Source: Microbacterium gallinarum (GTDB lineage: Bacteria > Actinomycetota > Actinomycetes > Actinomycetales > Microbacteriaceae). From it: a stretch of 64,000 nucleotides of DNA. This document shows positions 36,577 through 44,789 of this stretch, piece after piece. Position 1 is the stretch's first letter; every line of letters begins with the position of its first letter. The translations under genes were made by a program, and so were the position numbers. The DNA lies in contig NZ_JACSPM010000006.1 of assembly GCF_014837165.1 (NCBI RefSeq), positions 62,001 through 126,000 of the forward strand, in the 5' to 3' direction. The notes under the pieces were generated by a model. The model had not been told where the DNA came from, searched no databases, and was given only the letters and a program-made list of their open reading frames with translations.

Positions 36577-37572
36577 ACTGCACGACGTACTCGCTCCCCT
36601 GTCCGACGTCGACCACGACGCCCACCCAGCTCGGGATCGCCGTCGACAGGGCAGTCTGCAGATCGCCGATGTCGGGCACCTGGCCGTCGTCGGTGGTCAC
36701 GTCGACCGTCGCATCCGCGCCGCTCCAGGAGACGTCGTAGACGCGTGCGCCGGGCTCCTCCGCGAGCCACGTGGTGGTGATGGCCTGGATCGTCGAGGTC
36801 CAGCGCGTGAGTGCGACCGCGACGATCGAGTTCGCCGCCAGCGGGACGGTCACCACGACGGTGAGCACCGTCACGACCGCATACGCGCGGCGGCGGTTGG
36901 CGGTGGTCGACGATCCGGGTCGCGCGCGTAGCCGCCCATCGTGAAGACGATCGTGCCGGCGATCACGAGCGCGAGGACGTTCGAGAGGAACAGCACGAGC
37001 GCCCCGAGTGCGTCACCCCACAGCCCCTGCCCGGCGCACACGCCGACCACGCCGAGCGGCGGCACGAGCGAGATCGCGATCGCCACGCCGGGCAGCACGG
37101 CGCTGAGGTCCTTGCGGCACATCGCGAATCCGCCCGCGAAGCCAGTCGCGAGCGCGGCGACCAGGTCCATGAGGCTCGGCGACGTGCGCCCTTCGACTTG
37201 CGAGTTCGCGGCGAGGCTCTCGGGCGTCGCGACGAAGAGCGCGAAGACGAGACCGAGCACCACCACGATCACGAGCCCGACGAGCACCCACAGGATCGAG
37301 CGGATCACGAGGCTGAGGTGCCCCGTGACGATGCCGAGCCCGATGCCGAGGATCGGAGTGCCGAGCGGCGCGATGATCATGGCACCGATCACCGTCGCCG
37401 TCGAGTCGGTCAGCACGCCCGCGATCGCGATCAGACCCGCGAGGGTGAGCATGATGAGGAAGCCGCTGCGTTTGGCGAGCGTGTCGCCGTGGCCGAGGTC
37501 GAGGGCGTCGGTGAGCTCCTCGACGGACTGCCGCTGAGCGGTGGGGATGAGGGTCTGGGTTAGCCGCGACAT
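36575..37572 (-). pseudogene. DUF389 membrane protein gene interrupted by a frameshift
   Basis: The gene starts at the ATG 37572 (SD GAGGAG) and reads as DUF389 for about 220 residues with six or more TM helices (LIAIAGVLTDSTATVIGAMIIAPLGTPI, by position residues 47-74, is the family hallmark). Near 36911-36920 the frame is lost. The first frame goes on as YARDPDRRPPP and stops at 36871. The next frame reads GSSTTANRRRAYAVVTVL, the expected continuation, and runs to 36575 with the C-terminal soluble domain. Adding one G to ACCCGGATCG restores a 332-codon ORF. It is either a real inactivation, a sequencing error or, less likely, two coupled proteins (GTGA overlap at 36871-36874). Confidence 0.75.
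36871..37572 (-). CDS. N-terminal DUF389 reading frame (233 codons)
   Basis: Intact 5' part of the broken DUF389 gene. It contains all predicted TM helices but ends in a frameshifted tail (RRPPPTAAARMRS). If the shift is real, this truncated membrane protein could still be made. The separate downstream piece, 36575-36874 (99 codons from a GTG), carries one TM helix and the soluble C-terminal domain. DUF389 proteins have no firm function. Confidence 0.6.
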   Translation of the reverse strand: MSRLTQTLIPTAQRQSVEELTDALDLGHGDTLAKRSGFLIMLTLAGLIAIAGVLTDSTATVIGAMIIAPLGTPILGIGLGIVTGHLSLVIRSILWVLVGLVIVVVLGLVFALFVATPESLAANSQVEGRTSPSLMDLVAALATGFAGGFAMCRKDLSAVLPGVAIAISLVPPLGVVGVCAGQGLWGDALGALVLFLSNVLALVIAGTIVFTMGGYARDPDRRPPPTAAARMRS

Positions 37573-37633
37573 GTCGACTCCTCACTGTCTGCGATCATCG
37601 TGGCACGCAGCGCCCGCGAACGGAGGGAGGCGG

Positions 37634-37639
37634 GAGAAT
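37634..37639 (+). promoter_or_regulatory. -10 box (GAGAAT) of acyl-CoA dehydrogenase gene
   Basis: GAGAAT ends 6 bp before the GTG at 37646. There is no SD in the gap. Confidence 0.45.
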
Positions 37640-37645
37640 GGCCGG

Positions 37646-38818
37646 GTGAACGACTTCGACCCGACCGCGTACCTCCCCGACGATCTGCTCGAGCGCATCC
37701 GCGAGCGGGCGCCGCGGCACGACCGCGAGAACACGTTCCCCGAGGCCGACCTCGACGAGCTGCGGGATGCCGGCTACCTCGCGATCCTCGTGCCGGCAGA
37801 GCTCGGCGGCGCGGGTCTCGGGCTGGCCGAGGCATCCGCTCTCCAGCAGAGACTCGCGGGCGCCGCACCTGCGACCGCCCTCGCGATCAACATGCACCTG
37901 GTCTGGACCGGGGTGGCCAAGGTGCTGTCCGACCGGGGCGTCGACGCGCTGCGTTTCGTGCAGGAGGGCGCCGTGGCCGGCGACGTGTTCGGGTTCGGCA
38001 TCAGCGAGGCGGGGAACGACCTCGTGCTGTTCGGGAGTGGGACGGATGCCGCGCCGCAGGCCGACGGCGGCTACGCGTTCACCGGCACGAAGATCTTCAC
38101 GTCGCTCGCCCCGGTGTGGACGCAGCTCGGCCTGCACGGGCTCGACACGACGTCTCCTGACGGTCCGAAGATGGTCTACGCGTTCGTGCCCCGATCGGAG
38201 GAATCCGCCGGGCGGATCGTGACCCGCGACGACTGGGACACGCTCGGCATGCGGGGCACGCAGTCGCGGACCACCGAGCTGCACTGCGCGGTCGCACCGC
38301 CTGAGCGCGTGGCGCGGCGCATCGACCCGGGCCCGAACCCCGATCCGCTCGTCTTCGGCATCTTCAGCGTGTTCGAGTTGCTGCTGGCCTCGGTCTACAC
38401 CGGCATCGCCCGGCGAGCGCTCGACCTCGCGGTCGCGGCGGCGGCGAAGCGCACCTCGAAGCGCACCGGCAAGCCCTACAGCCAGGACCCCGACATCCGC
38501 TGGCGGATCGCCGGCATGGCGCTCGCCTACGATGCCCTGCCGCCGCAGCTCGACGCGCTCGCGCGCGACGTCGACGGGCTCGCCGACCACGGGACCCGCT
38601 GGTTCTCTCTGCTTTCGGGCATGAAGCACCGCGCCGTCACGGCCGCGAAGACCATCGTCGACGACGCCGTCCTGGTCGCGGGCGGCTCGTCGTACTTCGC
38701 CTCGAACGAGCTCGGCAGGCTGTACCGCGACGTGCTCGCGGGCCTGTTCCACCCGAGCGACCCCGAGTCGGCGCACTCGACCGTCGCGACCGCCTGGCTC
38801 GGCCCGCTCGAGGACTGA
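37646..38818 (+). CDS. Acyl-CoA dehydrogenase family protein
   Basis: 390 aa. The N-terminal helical domain (ADLDELRDAGYLAILVPAELGGAG) is followed by the FAD/substrate strand region GFGISEAGNDL, TGTKIFTSLAPV and DTLGMRGTQSRTTEL. The C-terminal helices hold SVYTGIARRALDLAV and VLVAGGSSYFASNELGRLYRDVLAG. These are acyl-CoA dehydrogenase family features. The substrate could be an acyl-CoA or a related flavin substrate (DszC-like monooxygenases share this fold). The GTG start follows a -10-like box. The longer in-frame ORF overlaps the divergent DUF389 gene and was rejected. Confidence 0.9.
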   Translation: MNDFDPTAYLPDDLLERIRERAPRHDRENTFPEADLDELRDAGYLAILVPAELGGAGLGLAEASALQQRLAGAAPATALAINMHLVWTGVAKVLSDRGVDALRFVQEGAVAGDVFGFGISEAGNDLVLFGSGTDAAPQADGGYAFTGTKIFTSLAPVWTQLGLHGLDTTSPDGPKMVYAFVPRSEESAGRIVTRDDWDTLGMRGTQSRTTELHCAVAPPERVARRIDPGPNPDPLVFGIFSVFELLLASVYTGIARRALDLAVAAAAKRTSKRTGKPYSQDPDIRWRIAGMALAYDALPPQLDALARDVDGLADHGTRWFSLLSGMKHRAVTAAKTIVDDAVLVAGGSSYFASNELGRLYRDVLAGLFHPSDPESAHSTVATAWLGPLED

Positions 38819-38906
38819 CGCCCGCGTCGACGCGCTGCGCTTGCGCCGAGCGGCCCGCCGGTGCGTGTTTCGGACGGACCCCTCCACCACGGGTCGGACG
38901 GCTGGA

Positions 38907-38912
38907 TAGCCT
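38907..38912 (+). promoter_or_regulatory. Putative -10 box (TAGCCT) of 100-aa protein gene
   Basis: TAGCCT 58 bp before the ATG at 38971, which has its own SD (GAGGAG). The transcript would carry a leader. Confidence 0.35.
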
Positions 38913-38970
38913 CACTCCCACGCGGCGGGACTACGTGCCCCGAGGAGGCCGCGGTGTGAGGAGCACGGTC

Positions 38971-39273
38971 ATGGGCACCATGTACTACGGGGATTCCGCA
39001 ATCCCGATCCGTCTCGACGACGTGACGCTCGCCCACCTGAAGGTCGTGATCGCGACGAAGCTGCGACGGCGGGAGAGCTTCACCCTCTCGTGGGTCCATG
39101 TCGAGGGTGAGCCCGGGGGCCGCAGCACGGTCTGGCTGCACCCCGCCATCCCCCTGCGCTTCGACTTCGACGAGCCGGAGCAGCCGCAGCTCGACAGAAC
39201 GCTCATCCACCATCTGGCCGCTCAGGCAGGGGCATCGGGCGGGATCGTCCTTCCCGCACCGCACCAGGCGTGA
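38971..39273 (+). CDS. Small conserved actinobacterial protein (DUF7882-like)
   Basis: 100 aa from an ATG with SD GAGGAG. It begins MGTMYYGDSAIPIRLDD and contains HLKVVIATKLRRRESFTLSW and TVWLHPAIPLRFDFDEPE. Short proteins starting MGxxxYG....I.I.DR.L.HL are frequent in Microbacteriaceae and often mislabelled as ATP-dependent DNA ligase. No ligase motif is present here. A soluble beta-rich fold is likely, and the role is unknown. Its stop is one base from the convergent AraC gene. Confidence 0.75.
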   Translation: MGTMYYGDSAIPIRLDDVTLAHLKVVIATKLRRRESFTLSWVHVEGEPGGRSTVWLHPAIPLRFDFDEPEQPQLDRTLIHHLAAQAGASGGIVLPAPHQA

Positions 39274-39274
39274 C

Positions 39275-40252
39275 TCAGCCGCGGCGCACGGTGTCGCTGG
39301 GACTGCGTCCGTAGCGCTCGCGATAGAACGCGGCGAATCGCGACGGGTGGGCGAAGCCCCACGTGCGGGCGACCTCCGCCACCGTCTCGGGACCACCTGC
39401 GCGCAGCTGCTCGTGCGCACCGGCGAGGCGGAGGCCCCGCAGGTACTCCGTCGGCGTCGTGTCGAGCGCCCGGCGGAAGGCGGCCTGCAGTCCACGCGTC
39501 GACATGCCGGCCGAGGCCGCCACGTCGTCGATCGTGATCGGGTCGGCCACGCGGGACTCCATGAACGATATCGCGCGGCGCACCGACCGCGGTGCCGGTC
39601 CGGGCTGAGCGGACCGCTCGAGCGCCTCGGCGAACGTCGTGGAGAAGGCGCTCAGCGTCGCATGGAGCGCATGTCGGCTCAGCTCGGCCTCCAGCAGCGC
39701 CTCGGACTCATCCGACCGTGACGCGGCGACGAGCGCCGAAAGCACGTATGACTGGGTCCTCTCCCAGTGGGCGCCGAGGGCGGCGCTGCGCGGTGCGGGG
39801 TCGAGGACGTCGAGCACGAGGCCGTCGTCACCCGACATGAGCCGGGCGGTGTGCTGTGCGCTCTCCAAGTCGAAGATGAGCGCGCGCACGGTGGCGGTTC
39901 CGTCCCACGCGGCCTCGGCTGCCGCACCCGACGACGCCCACGGCAGACGCGTGTCGAACTGGCGCCGAGGCACTCCCACCCAGCCGTCGTCGGTCGCGAC
40001 GCGGCAGGCCATGAGCTGGCCGTGCGGCTCGATCGACGAGCGCACGCTGCCGGAGAGCTGATACGCGACCGCCGACAGTCCCTCGACGGCCGCGGACTGC
40101 CACGCGAGCTCCGCGCTGACGTCGGGACCCGGCTCGCGCAGCCGAGCCGACGGCACGAACTCCCGCCAGGTCTGCTCGACCGCGTCGAAGCCGGTGGCGC
40201 GCAGGCTCAGCACTTCGACCACGAATCCACCTCCCCCTGCGCCCGACATCAT
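39275..40252 (-). CDS. AraC-family transcriptional regulator
   Basis: 325 aa. The C-terminal double HTH is clear: DPITIDDVAASAGMSTRGLQAAFRRALDTTPTEYLRGLRLAGAH and EVARTWGFAHPSRFAAFYRERYGRSPSDTV, by position the last 100 residues. The N-terminal 200 residues are a sensor domain without a recognisable motif. The ATG at 40252 (or 40249) follows TACTAT 20 bp upstream (a good -10) and GGGG as SD. The long in-frame extension towards 42484 is a shadow of the genes on the other strand. Target and inducer are unknown. Confidence 0.88.
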   Translation of the reverse strand: MMSGAGGGGFVVEVLSLRATGFDAVEQTWREFVPSARLREPGPDVSAELAWQSAAVEGLSAVAYQLSGSVRSSIEPHGQLMACRVATDDGWVGVPRRQFDTRLPWASSGAAAEAAWDGTATVRALIFDLESAQHTARLMSGDDGLVLDVLDPAPRSAALGAHWERTQSYVLSALVAASRSDESEALLEAELSRHALHATLSAFSTTFAEALERSAQPGPAPRSVRRAISFMESRVADPITIDDVAASAGMSTRGLQAAFRRALDTTPTEYLRGLRLAGAHEQLRAGGPETVAEVARTWGFAHPSRFAAFYRERYGRSPSDTVRRG

Positions 40253-40345
40253 CGTCGCGCCCCACTGACGAAGTAGATAGTAAGCGAGGCCGCGGTGATC
40301 CGGGCTCTCAGCGTCAAGACCCCGGACCGCACCGACCCCGCGTGC

Positions 40346-40351
40346 GAGGAT
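40346..40351 (+). promoter_or_regulatory. -10 box (GAGGAT) of DUF445 gene
   Basis: GAGGAT ends 6 bp before the ATG at 40358, with no SD. Confidence 0.45.
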
Positions 40352-40357
40352 GTGCGC

Positions 40358-41629
40358 ATGTCCCCGACGCCGACGGCCCTCCTCAGTCCGGCGGACCAGG
40401 AGCGCCGGCGCGGCCTGAGGCTGATGAAGGGCGTCGCCCTCGGAGCGCTTCTGTTCATGGCCGTGCTCTTCGCGTTCGCGTTCGCGTTCCAGCAGCAGAT
40501 CCCCGCTCTCGCCTACCTCCGCGCGTTCGCCGAAGGCGGCATGGTCGGGGCGCTGGCGGACTGGTTCGCGGTGACGGCGCTGTTCCGGCATCCGCTCGGC
40601 ATCCCCATCCCGCACACGGCGATCATCCCGAACCGCAAGGACGAGATCGGCCAGAACCTGGGCGAGTTCGTCGAGACGGAGTTCCTGCGCGGCGACGTCG
40701 TGCGCACGAAGCTCGAGGCGACGGCGATCGCGGCGAGACTCGGCGAGTGGCTGGCCGAGCCCGCACATGCCGAGCGCGTGTCGGCCGAGGCATCCGCTCT
40801 GGCCTCCGGCGTTCTGCAGGCGCTCAGCGACGACGACGTCCAGAGCGTGATCGAAGACCTCGCCCGCGAGCACCTCATCGCGCCGGAGTGGGGACCCCCG
40901 CTCGGCGCCTGGCTCGGGCGCATCGTCGAGTCGGGCGCGCATCACGGGGCCGTCGACCTCGCGTTCGACACCGTCGCGGCGTGGCTCGACGCCAACAAGC
41001 CGGCTTTCACGGGACTCGTCTCGCGTCGACTGCCGTCCTGGCTGCCGAGCGTCGCCCACCGGCTCGTCGACGACACCGTGTACAGCGAGGCCGTCAAGCT
41101 CGTCGCCGCCATCCGGCTCGACGCGCAGCATCCCGCCCGCCGCGCGATCGACGGCTACCTCGACCGGCTCGCCGACAACCTCCAGCACGACCCCGGCACG
41201 ATCGGCCGGCTCGAGGACGCCAAGTCCGGCGTGTTCGACAGCCCGCGCGTGCGCGAGCTCGCGGCCGAGGCATGGAACACCGCGAAGGCCGGGCTCCTCG
41301 CATCGCTCGCCGACCCGCAGAGCGGGCTGCGGATCCGGGCGGCTGCGGCGCTCGCCGAGATCGGGGAGAGGTTGACGACGGATGCCGCGCTCCAGCGCCG
41401 CGTGGACGTGTGGGTCACCGATGCCGCCGTCTTCCTCGTGGAGCGCTACCGCCATGACATCGCGTCGATCATCACCGACACGGTCGAGCGCTGGGACCCT
41501 GCCGAGACGACGGAGAAGATCGAGCTCATGGTGGGCCGGGATCTGCAGTACATCCGCCTCAACGGCACGATCGTCGGCGCCCTCGCCGGCCTCGTGATCT
41601 TCACGATCGCCCACGCGCTGCTCGGCTGA
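40358..41629 (+). CDS. DUF445 family membrane protein
   Basis: 423 aa. One TM helix at residues 28-45 (VALGALLFMAVLFAFAFAF) is followed by the family signature AYLRAFAEGGMVGALADWFAVTALFRHPLGIPIPHTAIIPN (by position about residues 49-90). A long soluble helical region comes next, and a closing TM helix ends at the C-terminus (IVGALAGLVIFTIAHALL). DUF445 proteins (YheB/YjiN type) are envelope proteins of unknown function. The start was chosen by the -10 box 6 bp upstream. Confidence 0.9.
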   Translation: MSPTPTALLSPADQERRRGLRLMKGVALGALLFMAVLFAFAFAFQQQIPALAYLRAFAEGGMVGALADWFAVTALFRHPLGIPIPHTAIIPNRKDEIGQNLGEFVETEFLRGDVVRTKLEATAIAARLGEWLAEPAHAERVSAEASALASGVLQALSDDDVQSVIEDLAREHLIAPEWGPPLGAWLGRIVESGAHHGAVDLAFDTVAAWLDANKPAFTGLVSRRLPSWLPSVAHRLVDDTVYSEAVKLVAAIRLDAQHPARRAIDGYLDRLADNLQHDPGTIGRLEDAKSGVFDSPRVRELAAEAWNTAKAGLLASLADPQSGLRIRAAAALAEIGERLTTDAALQRRVDVWVTDAAVFLVERYRHDIASIITDTVERWDPAETTEKIELMVGRDLQYIRLNGTIVGALAGLVIFTIAHALLG

Positions 41630-41689
41630 GGCGGCGGGAGAGCGCGGCGTCGGGCGCCGCGGCGCGTCGGCGTCGGGCGCGGCGGGCGC

Positions 41690-41695
41690 TAGCCT
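41690..41695 (+). promoter_or_regulatory. -10 box (TAGCCT) of GGCT-like gene
   Basis: TAGCCT ends 6 bp before the GTG at 41702. Leaderless type. Confidence 0.6.
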
Positions 41696-41701
41696 GGTCC
41701 C

Positions 41702-42052
41702 GTGGCCAGCGCTCCGTCGACCGAGCTCCTCTTCAGCTACGGGACCCTCCAGCATCCCCAGGTGCAGCTCGACACGTTCGGCCGCCTGCTCGACGCCGAG
41801 GACGACGTCCTTCCCGGGTACACGGTGGACTACGCCGAGATCGAGGACCACCGCGTCGTCGACCTCTCGAAGCAGACGGTGCACCCGATCGTGCGCGAGA
41901 CGGGCAGCCCGCTCGACAAGGTCGTCGGCAAGACGCTGCGCGTCACGGCCGACGAGCTCGACGCGGCCGACGAGTACGAGGTCGCGCTGTATCGGCGGGT
42001 GTCCGTCGTGCTCGCGAGCGGACGACGCGCCTGGGCGTACGTCTCGGTGTGA
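41702..42052 (+). CDS. Gamma-glutamylcyclotransferase-like (AIG2 family) protein
   Basis: 116 aa. The GGCT-fold signature LLFSYGTLQHPQVQ is at the N-terminus, followed by LPGYTVDYAEIED, GKTLRVTADELDAADEYEVALYRR (catalytic-type Glu in DEYE) and AWAYV. Family members cyclise gamma-glutamyl amines or act on modified lysines. The precise substrate cannot be named. GTG start directly after a -10 box. It precedes hutG by 27 bp and may be expressed with it or from its own promoter. Confidence 0.88.
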   Translation: MASAPSTELLFSYGTLQHPQVQLDTFGRLLDAEDDVLPGYTVDYAEIEDHRVVDLSKQTVHPIVRETGSPLDKVVGKTLRVTADELDAADEYEVALYRRVSVVLASGRRAWAYVSV

Positions 42053-42066
42053 GCCGCGCTTCGGAG

Positions 42067-42072
42067 TAGCGT
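42067..42072 (+). promoter_or_regulatory. -10 box (TAGCGT) of hutG-like gene
   Basis: TAGCGT ends 7 bp before the GTG at 42080. Leaderless type. Confidence 0.55.
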
Positions 42073-42079
42073 CGACCCT

Positions 42080-42970
42080 GTGACGCTTTCGCACGATCCG
42101 CTGTGGCCGCGCGCCGGCGGCTGGCCTTCTCCCGACGAGGCTGAAGGGTGGGATGCCGCGATCCTCGGCGTGCCCGCCTGGCGCACGTCGCTCTCGCCGA
42201 CGGGCGCCCACGCGACGCCCGCGGCGGTGCGCGAGGCGCTCCGCCGCTACAGCCCGACGCTGATCGGACCGCCACCCGTCGATCTGTCCGAGGCGCTGCG
42301 CATCGCCGACGCCGGCGACATCGCGTCGCCCGACGGACCGGAGGGCGAGGCATCCGTGCGCACCGCGGTCAGCGGGCTGATCGCCGACGCCGGGCTCGTG
42401 ATCGCACTCGGCGGCGACAACTCCGCGACGTACGCGGTCGCGCAGGGCGCGGGGGCCGCGGGACTGATCACGATCGACGCGCACTACGACCTGCGCGACG
42501 GCGTCTCGAACGGCTCACCGGTTCGCCGGCTCGTCGAGGACGGCCTCGATCCCCGGCGCATCGTGCAGCTCGGCATCGCCGACTTCGCCAACTCGGCGGC
42601 CTACGCGCAGCGCGCGACCGACCTGGGGATCACGGTCGTCACGCTCGACGAGGTGCGCCGCCGTGGCGCCGCCGACGTCATGGCCGAAGCACTCGAGATC
42701 GCCGGCCGGGGCGGCGGCGCCGTCCACCTCGACATCGACGTCGACGTGTGCGACCGATCCGTCGCGCCCGGCTGCCCGGCCTCGGTTCCCGGTGGTCTCG
42801 CGGCGTGGGAGCTGCGCGCGCTCGTGCGGGGCGCAGCATCCGATCCCCGTCTTCGCAGCGCTGACATCGTGGAGGTCGACGCGACGGCGGACGCTCCCGA
42901 CGGACGCACCGTGCGCCTCGCCGCGCTCTGCGTGCTCGAACTCCTCGCAGGAAAGGCGGTCGCGGCATGA
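42080..42970 (+). CDS. hutG: Formimidoylglutamase-like ureohydrolase (arginase superfamily)
   Basis: 296 aa. Binuclear-Mn ureohydrolase motifs: GGDNS (usually GGDHS), ITIDAHYDLR (DAHxD) and HLDIDVDVCDRSVAPG (DxDxxD). The His of the first motif is Asn here. To my knowledge such a replacement occurs in some formimidoylglutamases, which favours HutG over agmatinase. Location near hutIUH supports histidine degradation (N-formimidoyl-glutamate to glutamate and formamide), although hutG is on the other strand. It overlaps the next gene by 4 bp (ATGA). Confidence 0.78.
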   Translation: MTLSHDPLWPRAGGWPSPDEAEGWDAAILGVPAWRTSLSPTGAHATPAAVREALRRYSPTLIGPPPVDLSEALRIADAGDIASPDGPEGEASVRTAVSGLIADAGLVIALGGDNSATYAVAQGAGAAGLITIDAHYDLRDGVSNGSPVRRLVEDGLDPRRIVQLGIADFANSAAYAQRATDLGITVVTLDEVRRRGAADVMAEALEIAGRGGGAVHLDIDVDVCDRSVAPGCPASVPGGLAAWELRALVRGAASDPRLRSADIVEVDATADAPDGRTVRLAALCVLELLAGKAVAA

Positions 42971-43437
42971 TCCGGCTCGCACTCGTGCGCCACGCGAAGT
43001 CCGACTGGGGCGATGCGTCGCTCGACGATCACGACCGGCCGCTCAACGAGCGCGGCCTGCGTGACGCGCCGCGCATGGCCGAGCGGTTCGCGGCGGGCGG
43101 CTGGCGTCCGGCGGTCATCCTGTCGAGCACCGCGCTGCGAGCGCGTACGACCGCGCAGTTCTTCAGCGAGCGCACGAAGGTCGCCGTCGAGCAGCAGGAG
43201 GAGCTCTACGGGGCGCCGGCGTCGCGGATCCTTCGCGCGGCCGTCGAGTCGCGCGCGTCGTGGGTCATGGTCGTCGCGCACGACCCGGGCATGACCACCC
43301 TCGCCGAGCGGCTGTCCGACGGCGGGATCGCCGCCATGCCGACGTGCGCGGTCGCGACGTTCACGTGGGCGACCGACGACTGGGACGTCGCGACGTCGCT
43401 GGATCCCGACGAGTGGACGATCGACACGCCGCGCTGA
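42967..43437 (+). CDS. SixA-type histidine phosphatase
   Basis: 156 aa. The catalytic RHG-like motif LVRHAKSDW at the start, LNERGLRDAPRMAERF, SSTALRARTTAQFF and the second His in VVAHDPGMTTLAE define the short SixA branch of the histidine phosphatase superfamily. SixA removes phosphate from phosphohistidine in HPt proteins. Many actinobacterial homologues have no known partner. It is coupled to the hutG-like gene by ATGA and convergent with hutI, 10 bp between stops. Confidence 0.9.
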   Translation: MIRLALVRHAKSDWGDASLDDHDRPLNERGLRDAPRMAERFAAGGWRPAVILSSTALRARTTAQFFSERTKVAVEQQEELYGAPASRILRAAVESRASWVMVVAHDPGMTTLAERLSDGGIAAMPTCAVATFTWATDDWDVATSLDPDEWTIDTPR

Positions 43438-43447
43438 GCGCTGTCTC

Positions 43448-44698
43448 TCAGGCCACCTCGACGCCGTCCTTGAACACGCGGTCGATGAGCGGAACCCCGG
43501 GTCGGTAGGCCAGGTGCACACGCGTCGGAGCGTCGAGCAGCACGAGGTCGGCGCGACGGCCGGGCTCGATCACGCCGACGTCGTCCCGGCGCAGGGCGCG
43601 CGCCCCGCCCGCGGTCGCCGCCCACACCGCCTCCGCCGGCGTCATGCCCATCTCGCGCACGGCGAGCGCGATCATGAGTGGCATCGACGAGGTGAAGCTC
43701 GAGCCCGGATTGCAGTCGCTCGCGAGGGCGACCGTGACCCCCGCGTCGATCAGCCGGCGCGCGTCGGGATAGGGCTCCCGCGTCGAGAACTCGACCCCCG
43801 GCAGGAGCGTCGCGACGGTGTCCGACCCGGCGAGAGCTGCGACGTCGGCGTCGTCGAGGTAGGTGCAGTGGTCGACGGATGCCGCGCCCGCGGCGACCGC
43901 GAGCCGCACGCCGTCGCCCGGTCCGAGCTGGTTGCCGTGCACGCGCGGCAGCAGGCCGTGCGCGACGCCGGCGGCGAGGATGCGCCGGCTCTCGTCGGCG
44001 GTGAAGGCGCCGCGCTCGCAGAACACGTCGATCCAGCGGCTGTGCGGAGCGCACGCGCGGAGCATCTCCCCCACGACGAGGTCGACGTACTCGTCGCGGC
44101 GGTCGGCGTAGTCGGCGGGCACGACGTGCGCGCCCAGGAATGTGACCTCGGGCGTGACCTCGGCGGCGAGCCGGGCGAGGCGGGCCTCGTCGTGCACCGA
44201 GAGCCCGTAGCCCGTCTTGACCTCGAACGTCGTCGTGCCCTGGTCGTGCAGCTCGGCGACGAACCCGGCGAGCCGGGTGCGCAGCTGCTCGTCGCTCGCG
44301 GCGCGCGTCGCGGCCACCGTGCGCCGTATGCCGCCGGCGGCATAGGGCGTCCCGGTCATGCGCGCCTCGAACTCGTCGGCCCGGTCGCCGCCGAACACGA
44401 GGTGGGTGTGACTGTCGACGAACCCCGGGATGACGGCCCGCCCGCCCGCGTCGACGACCTGGACGTGCCCGCCACCGCCGGCGCTGCTGGGCGAGACGTC
44501 GAATCCGTCACGAGACGTCGTCTGCGGCGCGCTGTCTCGTCGCAGAAGATGGGTCTCGGCTTCGGCGGCCGAGCCGACCCACGCGATGCGCGAGCCCTCC
44601 ACCAGCACCGCCGCATCGCGCCGCAGCCCCGTGGGGTCGCCGTCGCCTTCGACGTTGGTGGTGAGCTCGCCGATGTTCGTGATGAGCGTTGCGGTCAC
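43448..44698 (-). CDS. hutI: Imidazolonepropionase
   Basis: 416 aa. Hydrolyses imidazolone-5-propionate to formimidoyl-glutamate. Metal and substrate motifs: [18 protein letters not shown] (HxH), [44 protein letters not shown] and [14 protein letters not shown]. Between WVGSAAEAE and [12 protein letters not shown] lies an extra stretch of about 27 residues ([17 protein letters not shown]...), rich in Ser/Gly, that most HutI proteins lack. It is encoded by the GAGAC palindromic element. The GTG at 44698 has SD AGGGAT and was chosen over in-frame codons upstream that enter another palindrome. It is third in hutHUI. Confidence 0.93.
   Translation of the reverse strand: MTATLITNIGELTTNVEGDGDPTGLRRDAAVLVEGSRIAWVGSAAEAETHLLRRDSAPQTTSRDGFDVSPSSAGGGGHVQVVDAGGRAVIPGFVDSHTHLVFGGDRADEFEARMTGTPYAAGGIRRTVAATRAASDEQLRTRLAGFVAELHDQGTTTFEVKTGYGLSVHDEARLARLAAEVTPEVTFLGAHVVPADYADRRDEYVDLVVGEMLRACAPHSRWIDVFCERGAFTADESRRILAAGVAHGLLPRVHGNQLGPGDGVRLAVAAGAASVDHCTYLDDADVAALAGSDTVATLLPGVEFSTREPYPDARRLIDAGVTVALASDCNPGSSFTSSMPLMIALAVREMGMTPAEAVWAATAGGARALRRDDVGVIEPGRRADLVLLDAPTRVHLAYRPGVPLIDRVFKDGVEVA
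44492..44558. repeat. Four-block GAGAC palindromic element (copy B) inside hutI
   Basis: CGAGAC at 44492 and 44511, GTCTCG at 44534 and 44553: spacings 19-23-19, identical to copy A at 35190-35262. The two 67-bp elements agree at about 47 positions without gaps. It lies wholly in the hutI coding region and keeps the frame open. Confidence 0.8.
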
Positions 44699-44718
44699 AG
44701 CATCCCTCTCTCCCTGCT

Positions 44719-44780
44719 GTTCAGTGTCCACAGGTGCAGGGCCGACAATGGCAGCGACCCGGCGTCTGTGGACACTGAAC
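44719..44780. repeat. Palindrome between hutU and hutI, 15-bp arms
   Basis: GTTCAGTGTCCACAG (44719-44733) pairs perfectly with 44766-44780. The 32-bp centre continues pairing imperfectly (GC/GC, GGG/CCC, CG/CG). It fills the gap between the hutU stop and the hutI start and could attenuate or process the hut mRNA. Confidence 0.8.
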
Positions 44781-44789
44781 CGGACGACC

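Noticed and set aside
38971..39273. ATP-dependent DNA ligase label for the 100-aa protein
   Set aside because: No KxDG adenylation motif and far too short; the label is a known database misannotation for this kind of protein.
42080..42970. Agmatinase or arginase
   Set aside because: Asn in the first metal motif and the hut neighbourhood favour formimidoylglutamase, although substrate is not proven.
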